Source: JBICHN01 sp043101845 (GTDB lineage: Bacteria; Planctomycetota; Phycisphaerae; Phycisphaerales; UBA5793). Taken from it: 64,000 nt of DNA. The stretch spans positions 496,001 through 560,000 of the forward strand of contig JBICHN010000011.1 in the NCBI GenBank assembly GCA_043101845.1. Direction: 5' to 3'. Shown here in pieces: positions 26,645 to 34,823 of this stretch. Every line of letters starts with the position of its first letter. Position 1 is the stretch's first letter. The notes under the pieces are model-generated. The model searched no databases. It worked only from the letters and a program-made list of their open reading frames with translations, and was not told the DNA's origin. The position numbers and the translations under genes are program-made.

Positions 26645-26678
26645 GGAAAAGAGCCCACCCCGCGATCGGGGTGGGCTC
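26645..26678 (-). terminator. Rho-independent terminator of groEL
   Basis: A perfect 12-pair stem (26651-26662 with 26667-26678) around CGAT. On the minus strand it is followed by TTTTCC. The stem repeats the sequence used at 24613-24639. It may also stop transcription from the plus-strand gene at 25569. Confidence 0.85.
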
Positions 26679-26716
26679 ATTCACATTACCGTCGTGGTGT
26701 TTCGACCGCCGGATGA

Positions 26717-28354
26717 TCAATAGTCGAAGTCATCCATGCCGCCGCCACCGGCCGCCGCCTTTTCCTTCTTCTTCGGAAGTTCGGCGATGGCGCAGTCGGT
26801 CGTGAGCAGAAGTCCCGCGATCGACGCGGCGTTCTGCAGCGCGACGCGCTCGACCTTCGTCGGCACAATGACGCCGGCCTTGACGAGATCCTCGTAGGAG
26901 TTCGTCATCGCGTTATAGCCGAAGTTCGAGTCGTTGTTGCTGAGCACCTTTTCGGCGACGAGCGAACCGTCTTCGCCGCAGTTCTCGGCGATCTGCTTGA
27001 TCGGCGCGAGGAGCGCCCGGTAGACAATGTCGGCGCCGATCTTCTCGTCACCCTTGAGACCCTTGCGGGCCTTGTCGAGCGCCTGGCGCGCGCGAAGCAC
27101 CGCCACGCCGCCGCCCGGGAGAATGCCTTCCTCGACCGCGGCGCGGCAGGCGTGAAGCGCGTCTTCGACCCGCGCCTTCTTCTCTTTCATCTCGACTTCG
27201 GTCGCGGCGCCGACATTGATCTGCGCCACGCCACCGGCGAGCTTTGCGAGCCGCTCCTGCAGCTTCTCGCGATCGTAATCGCTCGTGGTCGCGTCGATCT
27301 GATGCTTGATCTGCTCGATGCGGCCCTTGATGTCCGAGCTCTTTCCGGCGCCCTCGACGATCGTGGTCTCGTCCTTCGTGACCGTGATCTTCTTGGCCCG
27401 GCCAAGATCGGAGAGTTCGAGCTTCTCGAGGTCGATGCCGAGCTCTTCCATGATCGCGCGGCCGCCGGTGAGGACCGAGATGTCCTCCATCATCGCCTTG
27501 CGACGATCACCGAAGCCGGGCGCCTTGACCGCACACACCTTGAGCGTGCCGCGCAGCTTGTTCACGACGAGGGTCGCGAGCGCTTCACCTTCGATGTCCT
27601 CGGCGATGATGAGCACGCCCTTGCCGCTCTCGGCGACCTTGCCGAGGATCGGGATGAGATCCTTCGCCGACGAGATCTTCTTCTCGTGGATGAGGACATA
27701 GCAATCCTCGAGGACGCACTCCATGTTCGCGACATCGGTGACGAAGTGAGGGCTGAGGTAGCCCTTGTCGAACTGCATGCCTTCGAGCAGATCGACATTC
27801 GTATCGAGGCTCTTTCCTTCTTCGACGGTGATGACGCCGTCCTTGCCGACCTTGTCCATCGCCTCGGCGATGATCTTGCCGATCTCCGCGTCCTGGTTCG
27901 CCGAGCAGGTGCCGACCTGCGCGATCTGCGTCGAAGTCTTGATCGGGGTCGACATCTTCGTCAGCTCATCGATGATCGCCTTGACGGAGGTGTCGATGCC
28001 GCGCTTCACGGCGTTCGCGTTGGCGCCCGCGGTGATGTTCTTGAGCCCCTCGGTGAAGATGGACTCGGCATAGATGGTCGCCGTGGTGGTACCGTCGCCG
28101 GCGTCCTTCGACGCCTTGCTCGCGACTTCCTTGACCATCTGGGCGCCCATGTTCTCGTACGGGTCCTCGAGTTCGATCTCCTTGGCGACGGTCACGCCGT
28201 CTTTGGTGACCGACGGCGCGCCGAACGACTTCTCGATCACCACCACGCGGCCGGACGGGCCGAGCGTAGTGCGGACCGCCGCGGCGAGCTTGTGCACACC
28301 CTTGCGAATCTTCTCGCGGGCGTCCACATCAAATGAAATCTGCTTCGCAGCCAT
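26717..28354 (-). CDS. groL: Chaperonin GroEL
   Basis: GroEL, 545 residues, full length. It forms the double-ring chaperonin with GroES and folds proteins with ATP. Visible landmarks are TLGPSGRVVVIEKSFGAPSVTKDGVTVAKEIEL, the ATP-binding DAGDGTTTATIYA motif, VCAVKAPGFGDRRKAMMEDI, and VEEGILPGGGVAVLRA. The C-terminus is GGGGMDDFDY rather than the GGM-repeat tail. It lies downstream of groES but with two small genes between them, which is not the usual arrangement. A strong terminator follows. Confidence 0.98.
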   Translation of the reverse strand: MAAKQISFDVDAREKIRKGVHKLAAAVRTTLGPSGRVVVIEKSFGAPSVTKDGVTVAKEIELEDPYENMGAQMVKEVASKASKDAGDGTTTATIYAESIFTEGLKNITAGANANAVKRGIDTSVKAIIDELTKMSTPIKTSTQIAQVGTCSANQDAEIGKIIAEAMDKVGKDGVITVEEGKSLDTNVDLLEGMQFDKGYLSPHFVTDVANMECVLEDCYVLIHEKKISSAKDLIPILGKVAESGKGVLIIAEDIEGEALATLVVNKLRGTLKVCAVKAPGFGDRRKAMMEDISVLTGGRAIMEELGIDLEKLELSDLGRAKKITVTKDETTIVEGAGKSSDIKGRIEQIKHQIDATTSDYDREKLQERLAKLAGGVAQINVGAATEVEMKEKKARVEDALHACRAAVEEGILPGGGVAVLRARQALDKARKGLKGDEKIGADIVYRALLAPIKQIAENCGEDGSLVAEKVLSNNDSNFGYNAMTNSYEDLVKAGVIVPTKVERVALQNAASIAGLLLTTDCAIAELPKKKEKAAAGGGGMDDFDY

Positions 28355-28432
28355 TTTCTGTATCCTCTCGTTCGAGCCGGGGACTCCGACTCCACTTCAG
28401 TGTCACTTCGATTTCAGGTCGTCTTCGTTCGT

Positions 28433-28714
28433 TCAATTGCGGCTCGCTTCGAGCGACCGCCGGAGTTCATCGCTCAATTCGGATTCGATCGAGTGCGCCG
28501 CATCGGCGTCTCGTCTCGTCGACGCGCGCCGTTCGGCGATGATCGATCCGTTCGAATCGATCGCGGTCACGACGACATCGCGTTCGTCGCCCGTCGCAAG
28601 ATGCTGCACATGCAGCCGCCCGAAGGGGAGGTGCGGTATGACCCGGTCGGATTCGAGATGAGTCATCGTGGACATCATCGAATGGGATCCTTTCATCAGG
28701 GTGTTCACGCTCAC
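28433..28714 (-). CDS. Small protein between groES and groEL, unknown
   Basis: A 93-residue product if read from the GTG at 28714, which has AAGGAG upstream. It contains RVIPHLPFGRLHVQHLATGDERDVVVTAIDSNGSIIAERR and a helical, acidic C-terminus (IESELSDELRRSLEAS). A shorter start at an ATG within MKGSHSMMSTM is possible. I do not recognise it. Its position inside the groES-groEL cluster suggests it is co-transcribed with the chaperonins. Confidence 0.5.
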   Translation of the reverse strand: MSVNTLMKGSHSMMSTMTHLESDRVIPHLPFGRLHVQHLATGDERDVVVTAIDSNGSIIAERRASTRRDADAAHSIESELSDELRRSLEASRN

Positions 28715-28749
28715 GCCTTCTCCTTCTTCAACCGACACCGCCGACCGAC

Positions 28750-28956
28750 TTACCCGATCTCGACCCACACGACGCGCGCCGCGTCGAGCATGAAGACCTT
28801 CTGTCCGTCGGTCAGCTTCACGATTCGGTCCGGCTCTTCAGGGACCAGGAAGGCCTTGCGGACTGTGAGCGCTTCGGCGCCGCCTTCAAAGACGAACCGC
28901 GCGTCGCGTTCACCGTTGAGTTCCTTGAGCGCCTGTCGGACCTGGTCCAGGTGCAT
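28750..28956 (-). CDS. Small conserved-looking protein next to groES
   Basis: A 68-residue product, MHLDQVRQALKELNGER at the start, then RFVFEGGAEALTVRKAFLVPEEPDRIVKLTDGQKVFMLDAARVVWVEIG. It looks like a small beta-barrel fold. It begins 30 bases after the groES stop on the same strand, with GAGCGAGAT upstream. The function is unknown. Confidence 0.6.
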   Translation of the reverse strand: MHLDQVRQALKELNGERDARFVFEGGAEALTVRKAFLVPEEPDRIVKLTDGQKVFMLDAARVVWVEIG

Positions 28957-28985
28957 CTCGCTCTCCTCGCGATCGGCGCCTTGGA

Positions 28986-29306
28986 TCAGTCGATGACCGC
29001 GAGAACTTCGTCCTCGGTCATGATGAGCACCTTGTCGACGCCGAGCTTCACCTCAGTACCCGCGTACGAGCTGAAGAGGACGCGATCGCCCTTCTTGACG
29101 CTGAACGGCTGGTACTCGCCGGTGTCCTTGTTGAGTCGACCCTGGCCCACCGCTTCGACGACACCGGTCTTCGGGGTGTCCTTCGCGGATTCGGGCAGGT
29201 AGAGGCCCGACTCGGTCTTCGTCACCGCTTCATCGCGCTTGACGAGGATCTTGTCTCCGAGCGGGCGGACTTTCATTGTGCTCGTCTCCGTTCGCTTCTT
29301 AGCCAT
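28986..29306 (-). CDS. groS: Co-chaperonin GroES
   Basis: A 106-residue GroES with the family pattern MKVRPLGDKILVKRDEAVTKTESGLYLPESAKDTPKTGVVEAVGQG, the mobile-loop region in its usual place, and KKGDRVLFSSYAGTEVKLGVDKVLIMTEDEVLAVI. The N-terminus has about 10 extra residues (MAKKRTETST) before the usual start; an internal ATG (residue 11) could be the real one. AAAGGA precedes the first ATG. No CIRCE repeat is seen upstream. Confidence 0.95.
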   Translation of the reverse strand: MAKKRTETSTMKVRPLGDKILVKRDEAVTKTESGLYLPESAKDTPKTGVVEAVGQGRLNKDTGEYQPFSVKKGDRVLFSSYAGTEVKLGVDKVLIMTEDEVLAVID

Positions 29307-29332
29307 GTCGCGTTCAATCCTTTCGGGGGGGC

Positions 29333-29349
29333 GCCGGCGTCGCGCCGGC
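29333..29349 (-). promoter_or_regulatory. GC-rich hairpin upstream of groES
   Basis: GCCGGCG and CGCCGGC form a 7-pair stem with a TCG loop between the receiver-like gene and groES, next to a run of seven G. No U-run follows on the minus strand. It could be the end of the upstream transcript or part of the groES leader. Confidence 0.3.
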
Positions 29350-29377
29350 CTGCGTTCGAGGTTGGTGGTCTATTCCA

Positions 29378-29905
29378 TCAGGGATGACCGCCGGACCATT
29401 CCGACGGCCATCGATCCGCGTAATGCCGCTGCAGAATGCGGCGCATGATTCCGAGTATCTGTTCGAGCGCGACCGGCGCATCGAGCACCGAGAACGCCCC
29501 CTCGCGCAAGGCCTGGTGGAGCGTCCGCTGATTCGCCGCGGCCTTGTCAACCGGGCGACGAACGACCACCGTGGGCGGCGGGTCTTCGAGCCGCCGAAGC
29601 AACTGGAGGATTCGCGCCCCTCCCGTGTGTGTGACCGCCGCCGTGCGCGCCTCCCGCCGATCGAGCGGAAGGTTGAGGTCGACGACCGCGATATGCACCG
29701 GCGCCGACTCGATCAGGTCAGCGGCCTCGACGCCCGATTCCACGCGGAAGGTCACGATTCCCATCGGCTCGAGCAAACGAGGCAACTGGTCGGCCCAGCT
29801 CAGATCCCGCCAGCCGCCATAGCTGACGAGCAGATTCAGGCGGCCCGACGCGTCCGGCGTCGCCCGATTCGAGGCGGGATCATGATGGCTCCGTTCGCTG
29901 ACCAT
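29378..29905 (-). CDS. Receiver-like (CheY-fold) protein
   Basis: A 175-residue protein with a CheY-like fold. It shows LLEPMGIVTFRVESGVEAADLIESAPVHIAVVDLNLPLD, where the aspartate of VVDLNLP is in the phosphoacceptor place. ALREGAFSVLDAPVALEQIL follows. The second acidic pocket at the start (DD) is missing and the switch lysine is replaced, so phosphorylation is doubtful. No output domain is present. The start at 29905 has GGAG at 11 bases; an ATG 12 codons upstream is an alternative. Confidence 0.7.
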   Translation of the reverse strand: MVSERSHHDPASNRATPDASGRLNLLVSYGGWRDLSWADQLPRLLEPMGIVTFRVESGVEAADLIESAPVHIAVVDLNLPLDRREARTAAVTHTGGARILQLLRRLEDPPPTVVVRRPVDKAAANQRTLHQALREGAFSVLDAPVALEQILGIMRRILQRHYADRWPSEWSGGHP

Positions 29906-30081
29906 GCGCGTACGCACTCCGTAGTCAGAGCCTTGACGCAATGCCGGCGCCGATCAGGGTCCAAACGCAAGTCTATACATTTCAGCATGTTACCGAGACT
30001 ATCGCCGGGGCGGAGCGACGGCGGCTCTGCCACGACGCCCGACTCCGTGAGCACTGGCCGCCAAGCTGGCAGTCAGCGCGT

Positions 30082-31374
30082 TCAGCTCAACTCGTCGAGC
30101 CGATCCCGCAGGATGTCGAGGCGCAGGTCGGCCGCAGCGCCTGGGGAAATTCGGGCGGCGAGGCTCTCCTCCGGGGTGCGCCCCGAAAGGTCTCCCGACT
30201 CGGCCGCGACCCGGCGATAAGCCTCGCGGAACGGGACGCCCTCCGCCGTGAGTTCGACGGCGCGGTCGGTCGCATACATGCCCGCGTCGATCGCCTCCCG
30301 CATTCTCGCACGGTTGAGGTCCATCGAGCGGACGAGATCGGGGAGCAGGCCGAGCGCTTCAAGAGCGCCGGCCACGGCCCGCATGACCGGCTCCTTCGAG
30401 AACTGAAGGTCTCGGTGATAGCCCGAGGGGAGCGAAAGGAGCGACTGCAACTCCGCCATGGCGCCCTGTACGGGCGCGTACGACGCTCGAAGGAGTTCGA
30501 CGACATCTGGGTTCGACTTGTTCGGCATGATCGACGAGCCGGTGGTGTAGCGTTTCGGAAGCCTTATGAAGTCGAATTCCGCGGAGGTGTAGAGCGACAG
30601 ATCCCACGCGAGGCGTCGCAGGTCGAGCATCGCCTGCGCGAAGGCGGACATGACCTGAAATTCGAACTTTCCTCGGCTGTTCTGGGCGTAGATCGGGTTC
30701 AACTGCAGTCGATTGAATCCAAGATCATGGGCGACGCCATCACGATCGAGCGGGAGATTGACGCCGTAACCGGCTGCAGTACCGAGCGGAGACGCATTGA
30801 TCCAACGCCGTGTCGTCCGTGCGAGGGCGGCGTTATCGATGAACGCTTCGGCGAATCCGGCGAACCACATTCCAGCCGACGAGGGAACCGCGCGCTGCAG
30901 ATGCGTGTAGCCCGGCATGGGCGTGTCGACCTCGAGTTCGGCGCGCTCGAGACAGATCGAGGCGATCTCGATGTTCGTGTTCTCGAGCGTCTCGAGCGCA
31001 TCGCGCAGGAACAGTCGGGTCGCGACGAGAACCTGATCGTTCCGGCTTCGCCCCGTGTGAACCTTCTTGCCGACCTCGCCGAGTTTCTCGGTGAGATACG
31101 CCTCGATCGCCGAATGCCCGTCCTCGTACCGATCGTCCAGAACGAACGATCCACGCTGAGACTCGTCGAGCAGTTCGTCGAGCGCCTTAGCGATCGACTT
31201 CCGCTCGGCCGCCGAGAGCACGCCGATACGCGCGAGTCCATCCGCATGAGCGCGAGTCGCCACGATGTCATACGGAAAGAGTTCGGCGTCGAGGACAATG
31301 TCTCGACCGCTGAGGAATCGCATGACCCGTTCGTCCGGGCCGGGGTCGCCACCCTTGTCCCAGATCAGAGGCAT
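30082..31374 (-). CDS. argH: Argininosuccinate lyase
   Basis: The last step of arginine synthesis: argininosuccinate to arginine and fumarate. The 430-residue protein has the fumarase/aspartase signature GSSIMPNKSNPDVVELLR, the N-terminal EDGHSAIEAYLTEKLG and HTGRSRNDQVLVATRLFLRD, and PGYTHLQRAVPSSAGMW. It is slightly shorter than the usual 460. It overlaps argC by 10 bases and is the last gene of the six-gene arginine operon. I found no clear terminator after it. Confidence 0.95.
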   Translation of the reverse strand: MPLIWDKGGDPGPDERVMRFLSGRDIVLDAELFPYDIVATRAHADGLARIGVLSAAERKSIAKALDELLDESQRGSFVLDDRYEDGHSAIEAYLTEKLGEVGKKVHTGRSRNDQVLVATRLFLRDALETLENTNIEIASICLERAELEVDTPMPGYTHLQRAVPSSAGMWFAGFAEAFIDNAALARTTRRWINASPLGTAAGYGVNLPLDRDGVAHDLGFNRLQLNPIYAQNSRGKFEFQVMSAFAQAMLDLRRLAWDLSLYTSAEFDFIRLPKRYTTGSSIMPNKSNPDVVELLRASYAPVQGAMAELQSLLSLPSGYHRDLQFSKEPVMRAVAGALEALGLLPDLVRSMDLNRARMREAIDAGMYATDRAVELTAEGVPFREAYRRVAAESGDLSGRTPEESLAARISPGAAADLRLDILRDRLDELS

Positions 31375-32363
31375 GGTCGAATCCCTTCCAACTCGTCGGA
31401 CGCCGCGAAGGCCAGGTTGATGTTCTGCACCGCCTGGGTCGCGGCGCCTTTAAGCAGGTTATCGAGCGTCACCACGACGACGCCGCGACCGCTCGACTCA
31501 TCGACGGTGAATCCACCGATCCGCACCTGATGTCGATTCGCAATGTCACGCACGAGCGGTATCGAGTCGTGAACCTCGACCAGTGGTTCGGCGGCGTACG
31601 CCTCCGCATAGATCGCCCGCAGATCATCGGCTGTGAGGGCGCGCGAGAGGGGAAGGGCAATGGTGAGCGTAATCCCGCGAAAGAACGGCGCGACATGAGG
31701 CATGAAGCGCACCGAATGGTTGAGATGCCTCGACACTTCGCGTTCGTGCGTGTGCCCGACCAACGCATACGGCATGAGATTGTCACGAAGCTTTTCCGGA
31801 TCGTTCTTATCCGACGGCGTCGTTCCCGCCCCGCTGTAGCCAGAGACTCCAAAGACCACCGGCGATCCGTCGAGCCGATCAAGCGCCGGAGCGATACCGA
31901 GTTGCATGCCCGTCGCGTAACAGCCGGGATTCGAGATGCGGCGGGCGCCCCGGATCAATTCACGGTTTCGTTCGGGAAGTCCGTAGACCCAATCGTCATC
32001 GAATCGATAATCGGCGGACACATCGATAATGACCGCCTCCGGTTGGCTCCGCTCGATCGCCGCGACATACTCGGCGGCGTGGCCGTTCGGTAGTGCGAGG
32101 ATGTACGCGTCGGCGCCGCGTCGTGCGCACGCGTGGGCGTCGAGATCCTCATAACAAAGCTTCTCATCGGAGAACCCGGCGACTTCACTCGTAACCGGTT
32201 GCCCGGCGAGTGCGCGCGAACTCACGAAGTCGAGTCGGGCGTGTCCGTGCGCATCGAGCAGGCGGATGAGCTCCGCTCCGACATATCCCCGAGCCCCCAC
32301 GAGGCCGACCGCAATCGTCGAGTTTGCCGCGGCGCCGGCCGCCGTCGAATGCGATGAGTTCAA
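31365..32363 (-). CDS. argC: N-acetyl-gamma-glutamyl-phosphate reductase
   Basis: Reduces N-acetylglutamyl phosphate to the semialdehyde with NADPH. The 332-residue product shows the nucleotide loop VGLVGARGYVGAELIRLL, the active-site cysteine in RISNPGCYATGMQLGIAP, and GVSGYSGAGTTPSDKNDPE. The best start is TTG (32363). It has GGAGG at 7 bases and overlaps the stop codon of the upstream kinase/synthase gene as TTGA. A rare start codon with tight translational coupling is implied. Confidence 0.95.
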   Translation of the reverse strand: MNSSHSTAAGAAANSTIAVGLVGARGYVGAELIRLLDAHGHARLDFVSSRALAGQPVTSEVAGFSDEKLCYEDLDAHACARRGADAYILALPNGHAAEYVAAIERSQPEAVIIDVSADYRFDDDWVYGLPERNRELIRGARRISNPGCYATGMQLGIAPALDRLDGSPVVFGVSGYSGAGTTPSDKNDPEKLRDNLMPYALVGHTHEREVSRHLNHSVRFMPHVAPFFRGITLTIALPLSRALTADDLRAIYAEAYAAEPLVEVHDSIPLVRDIANRHQVRIGGFTVDESSGRGVVVVTLDNLLKGAATQAVQNINLAFAASDELEGIRPCL

Positions 32364-33694
32364 CCCTTCGCCTCCGCTGGAATCGGGTCCGCAAGCGTCG
32401 CCGGAAGCGCGAGCGCATGGTCGATGCAACTGCGAATCTCGTCGAACCCGTCCAGTCCGTACCAGAATACCGTCCACTCGCCGTGTCGATAACTCCCCGC
32501 CGAGTGTTCGAAGTACCAGGTATTCACTGGATTCGTCGTGCGGCTCCGCCAGTAGAGCTTCGGGTTCTCCTTGCTCATGCGAAGCCAGACGGAGCCACCG
32601 AGTCCGGCGCCTTGTGCTTCGGTCGTCACCGCAAACTTATCGAGGTACGGAATGTCTCCGTTCTCTTGCGTAAGTATGGCCGTGGCCCGGTACGAGTCGG
32701 CGAGGTATATCCGATAGAAACGCTGCGTTTCGAAGTAATCCGGCGTCAAACGACGCATGAAGCACAATTCGACGAGATTCCGAATCGCTTCGGTATCGAT
32801 GTCATTCATCGAATCGTGTCGAGCGATCCGTTCGCCGCGACGAACAAGGGTGCCGGACCCGCGATGCGTGAACAACTCCTTTGCGAGATGCCCGGGCGAG
32901 GTGATCGATACCGAAGATGAATGGGGGAGTTCGTCGAGCAGACGCTTGATCTCGTCGAGCTTGAGCCGCATCCCGCCGTCGACCCAGGGTTGCTTTGTCA
33001 GGTCGTCATAATCCTCCGCGAGGTTGATCGCCGAGATGATGCGACCGTGCTCATCGAGCAGGCCGCCGGTCGCGGTGAGGAAGATGATCTTGTAGGGCTC
33101 GATCGCGAGCGCAAGTTCGCGCGTCGCGACATCGGCGTTGATATTGAGAATCTGACCTCCGGGCGCTTCGCCCAGGCTCGCAAGGATCGGCAGGCTCCCG
33201 GATCGGATGCTTGACTCGATCGCGTCGAGATTGACCTTTGTCACTTCGCCGACGAGTCCGAGGCGACCCGGATCGAAGGCACGCGCCTCGAAGACACCGG
33301 TCAGGATCGGCCGCGCCCGGGCGCCGATGTCCTCCAGCGCCTCGACGAGCTTGAGATTCTCACGCTGGAAGACGCGCCGTGCGACATCGAGGACTTCGGG
33401 CGAGGTCACGCGCAATCCATCGATCTTCTCGGTCTCAATGCCGATCTCTGCGAGCGCTTCGTTGAGTTGAGGTCCGGCGCCGTGGATGACGATCGGATAG
33501 AGCCCGACCTTGTGAAGGAAAGACAGGGCGGACGAAAGTGAGTCAAGGTGATCGGTGATGATGCCGCCGCCGACCTTGACCACCGCGAACTGGGTCGAGT
33601 CGACGCTCGCGAATCGCTTGAGGTACTGCTGTACTTCCTTGCGACTGCCAATGTTGCTCAGCAGCGTCGCGATGATGTCACGGGTCTGTCTCAT
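32360..33694 (-). CDS. argB: Bifunctional N-acetylglutamate kinase/synthase
   Basis: A 444-residue fusion. Residues about 30-290 are an amino-acid kinase domain (FAVVKVGGGIITDH, IVIHGAGPQLNEAL, GGQILNINADVATRELA, FLTATGGLLDEHG) that phosphorylates N-acetylglutamate. Residues about 295-440 are the NAT (DUF619) domain (YLADSYRATAILTQENGDIPYLDKFAVTTEAQGAGLGGSVW), which makes N-acetylglutamate from glutamate and acetyl-CoA. This layout is known from Xanthomonas and from animal NAGS. It supplies the first two steps of the pathway in one protein, and no separate argA or argJ is in the operon. Confidence 0.93.
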   Translation of the reverse strand: MRQTRDIIATLLSNIGSRKEVQQYLKRFASVDSTQFAVVKVGGGIITDHLDSLSSALSFLHKVGLYPIVIHGAGPQLNEALAEIGIETEKIDGLRVTSPEVLDVARRVFQRENLKLVEALEDIGARARPILTGVFEARAFDPGRLGLVGEVTKVNLDAIESSIRSGSLPILASLGEAPGGQILNINADVATRELALAIEPYKIIFLTATGGLLDEHGRIISAINLAEDYDDLTKQPWVDGGMRLKLDEIKRLLDELPHSSSVSITSPGHLAKELFTHRGSGTLVRRGERIARHDSMNDIDTEAIRNLVELCFMRRLTPDYFETQRFYRIYLADSYRATAILTQENGDIPYLDKFAVTTEAQGAGLGGSVWLRMSKENPKLYWRSRTTNPVNTWYFEHSAGSYRHGEWTVFWYGLDGFDEIRSCIDHALALPATLADPIPAEAKG

Positions 33695-33734
33695 GCGAGG
33701 ATCGTTCGCGCCTCCGGCGCCGGGAGATAAAAGA

Positions 33735-34823
33735 TCAGAATGATAGAAGTCGTGCGTAGGTATCGGCGGCGCGGTTCAGTTCGGCGACGGAAAGATATTC
33801 GTCCGGAGTGTGGGCCTGCCCGATGTGTCCGGGACCGAGCACAATCGCCGGCCACCCGGCCGCCGAGAAGAGCGCGGCTTCCGTCCAGAAATCGACCGGC
33901 GCCCCAATCTCGAGGTCGCGGGCTCTCGCCCAGCCCTCCGCCGCCGCCTGAATCTCCTCACGGTCATCCGTCGGGAGCGCCGGCCCGTCGAACCCCGGCG
34001 TCCAACTCACGCGCTGCACGCTCGAGGCGGCCGACTCGATGAAGCCGCGGACGGACGCGGCCGACTGTCCCGGGCGCGGTCTCGCGCTCCAGCGCACGGT
34101 GGCGCTCGTCGCGATCATGTTCGGTTTGACGCCACCTTCGACCCGCCCGATGTTGAAGCAGATTCCGCGAAGTCCAAAGGACTCACGGCGTTCCTCGGCG
34201 GCGGCGCGCGTAAGCGCCGCTTCGCCCCACCGCATGGCTTCGTGGATAGCGCTGTCGAGCAGCGCCCGTCCGGACGCGGAATGACCGGCGACGCCGTGGA
34301 AGGCGCCGACTCCAGTCACGAGACCGCGATGCGCCACGACCGCGCGACATTCGGTCGGCTCGGCGACGATCGTGGCGTCGAATTCGCCTCGATCGAACTC
34401 CTCGAGAAACTTGCGGACGCATCGGCTCTCGCCGGCTTCCTCGTCGGTTGTAAACAGCACGGCGACCGGATCGTCGGTCGATTCGAGGGCGGCGAGCAGG
34501 GCCGCCGCGGCCCCTTTGATGTCCGTCGCGCCGAGACCGATCAGCCGCTCACCGTCGTCGCGCAGGACGAGCGGATCGCTCGACCAACCCTCCGCGGCGG
34601 GAACGGTATCGAGGTGCACATTCAACAGCAGTCGAGGACGGCCACGCGTCGCGAAGAGGTTCACGCATCCATCACCGAGGTCGATGACCTCGGATTCGAA
34701 CGCACTCCCGAGCGCCTCGCGCAGATAATCGATGATTCCGCCCGAAGCCGGAATTGATCGTGGTGGGTTTCTCGTGTCAAACGCCACGAGTCGTTCGAGA
34801 TGTCGCCGGGCAGAATCAATCAC
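33735..34823 (-). CDS. argE: M20 deacetylase, probably N-acetylcitrulline deacetylase
   Basis: A 362-residue zinc peptidase-fold deacetylase of the ArgE/DapE group. Metal ligands can be seen in LLNVHLDTVPA, LGATDIKGAAAALL, TTDEEAGESRC and VAEPTE, plus the C-terminal GPGHIGQAHTPDEYL. Sequence alone does not separate acetylornithine from acetylcitrulline as substrate. Because the neighbouring transcarbamylase is of the acetylornithine type, I infer that it deacetylates N-acetyl-L-citrulline. It overlaps argG by 4 bases. Confidence 0.88.
   Translation of the reverse strand: MIDSARRHLERLVAFDTRNPPRSIPASGGIIDYLREALGSAFESEVIDLGDGCVNLFATRGRPRLLLNVHLDTVPAAEGWSSDPLVLRDDGERLIGLGATDIKGAAAALLAALESTDDPVAVLFTTDEEAGESRCVRKFLEEFDRGEFDATIVAEPTECRAVVAHRGLVTGVGAFHGVAGHSASGRALLDSAIHEAMRWGEAALTRAAAEERRESFGLRGICFNIGRVEGGVKPNMIATSATVRWSARPRPGQSAASVRGFIESAASSVQRVSWTPGFDGPALPTDDREEIQAAAEGWARARDLEIGAPVDFWTEAALFSAAGWPAIVLGPGHIGQAHTPDEYLSVAELNRAADTYARLLSF

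Noticed and set aside
27152..28336. Long open frame on the plus strand over groEL
   Set aside because: It is the antisense shadow of groEL, caused by high GC in third positions; its product is all Asp/Arg/Leu-rich without known domains.
29307..29377. Search for a CIRCE repeat upstream of groES
   Set aside because: No TTAGCACTC / GAGTGCTAA pair is present; only a GC-rich hairpin.
29941..31530. Long open frame on the plus strand over argH
   Set aside because: Antisense shadow of argH; low-complexity Arg/Glu-rich product.
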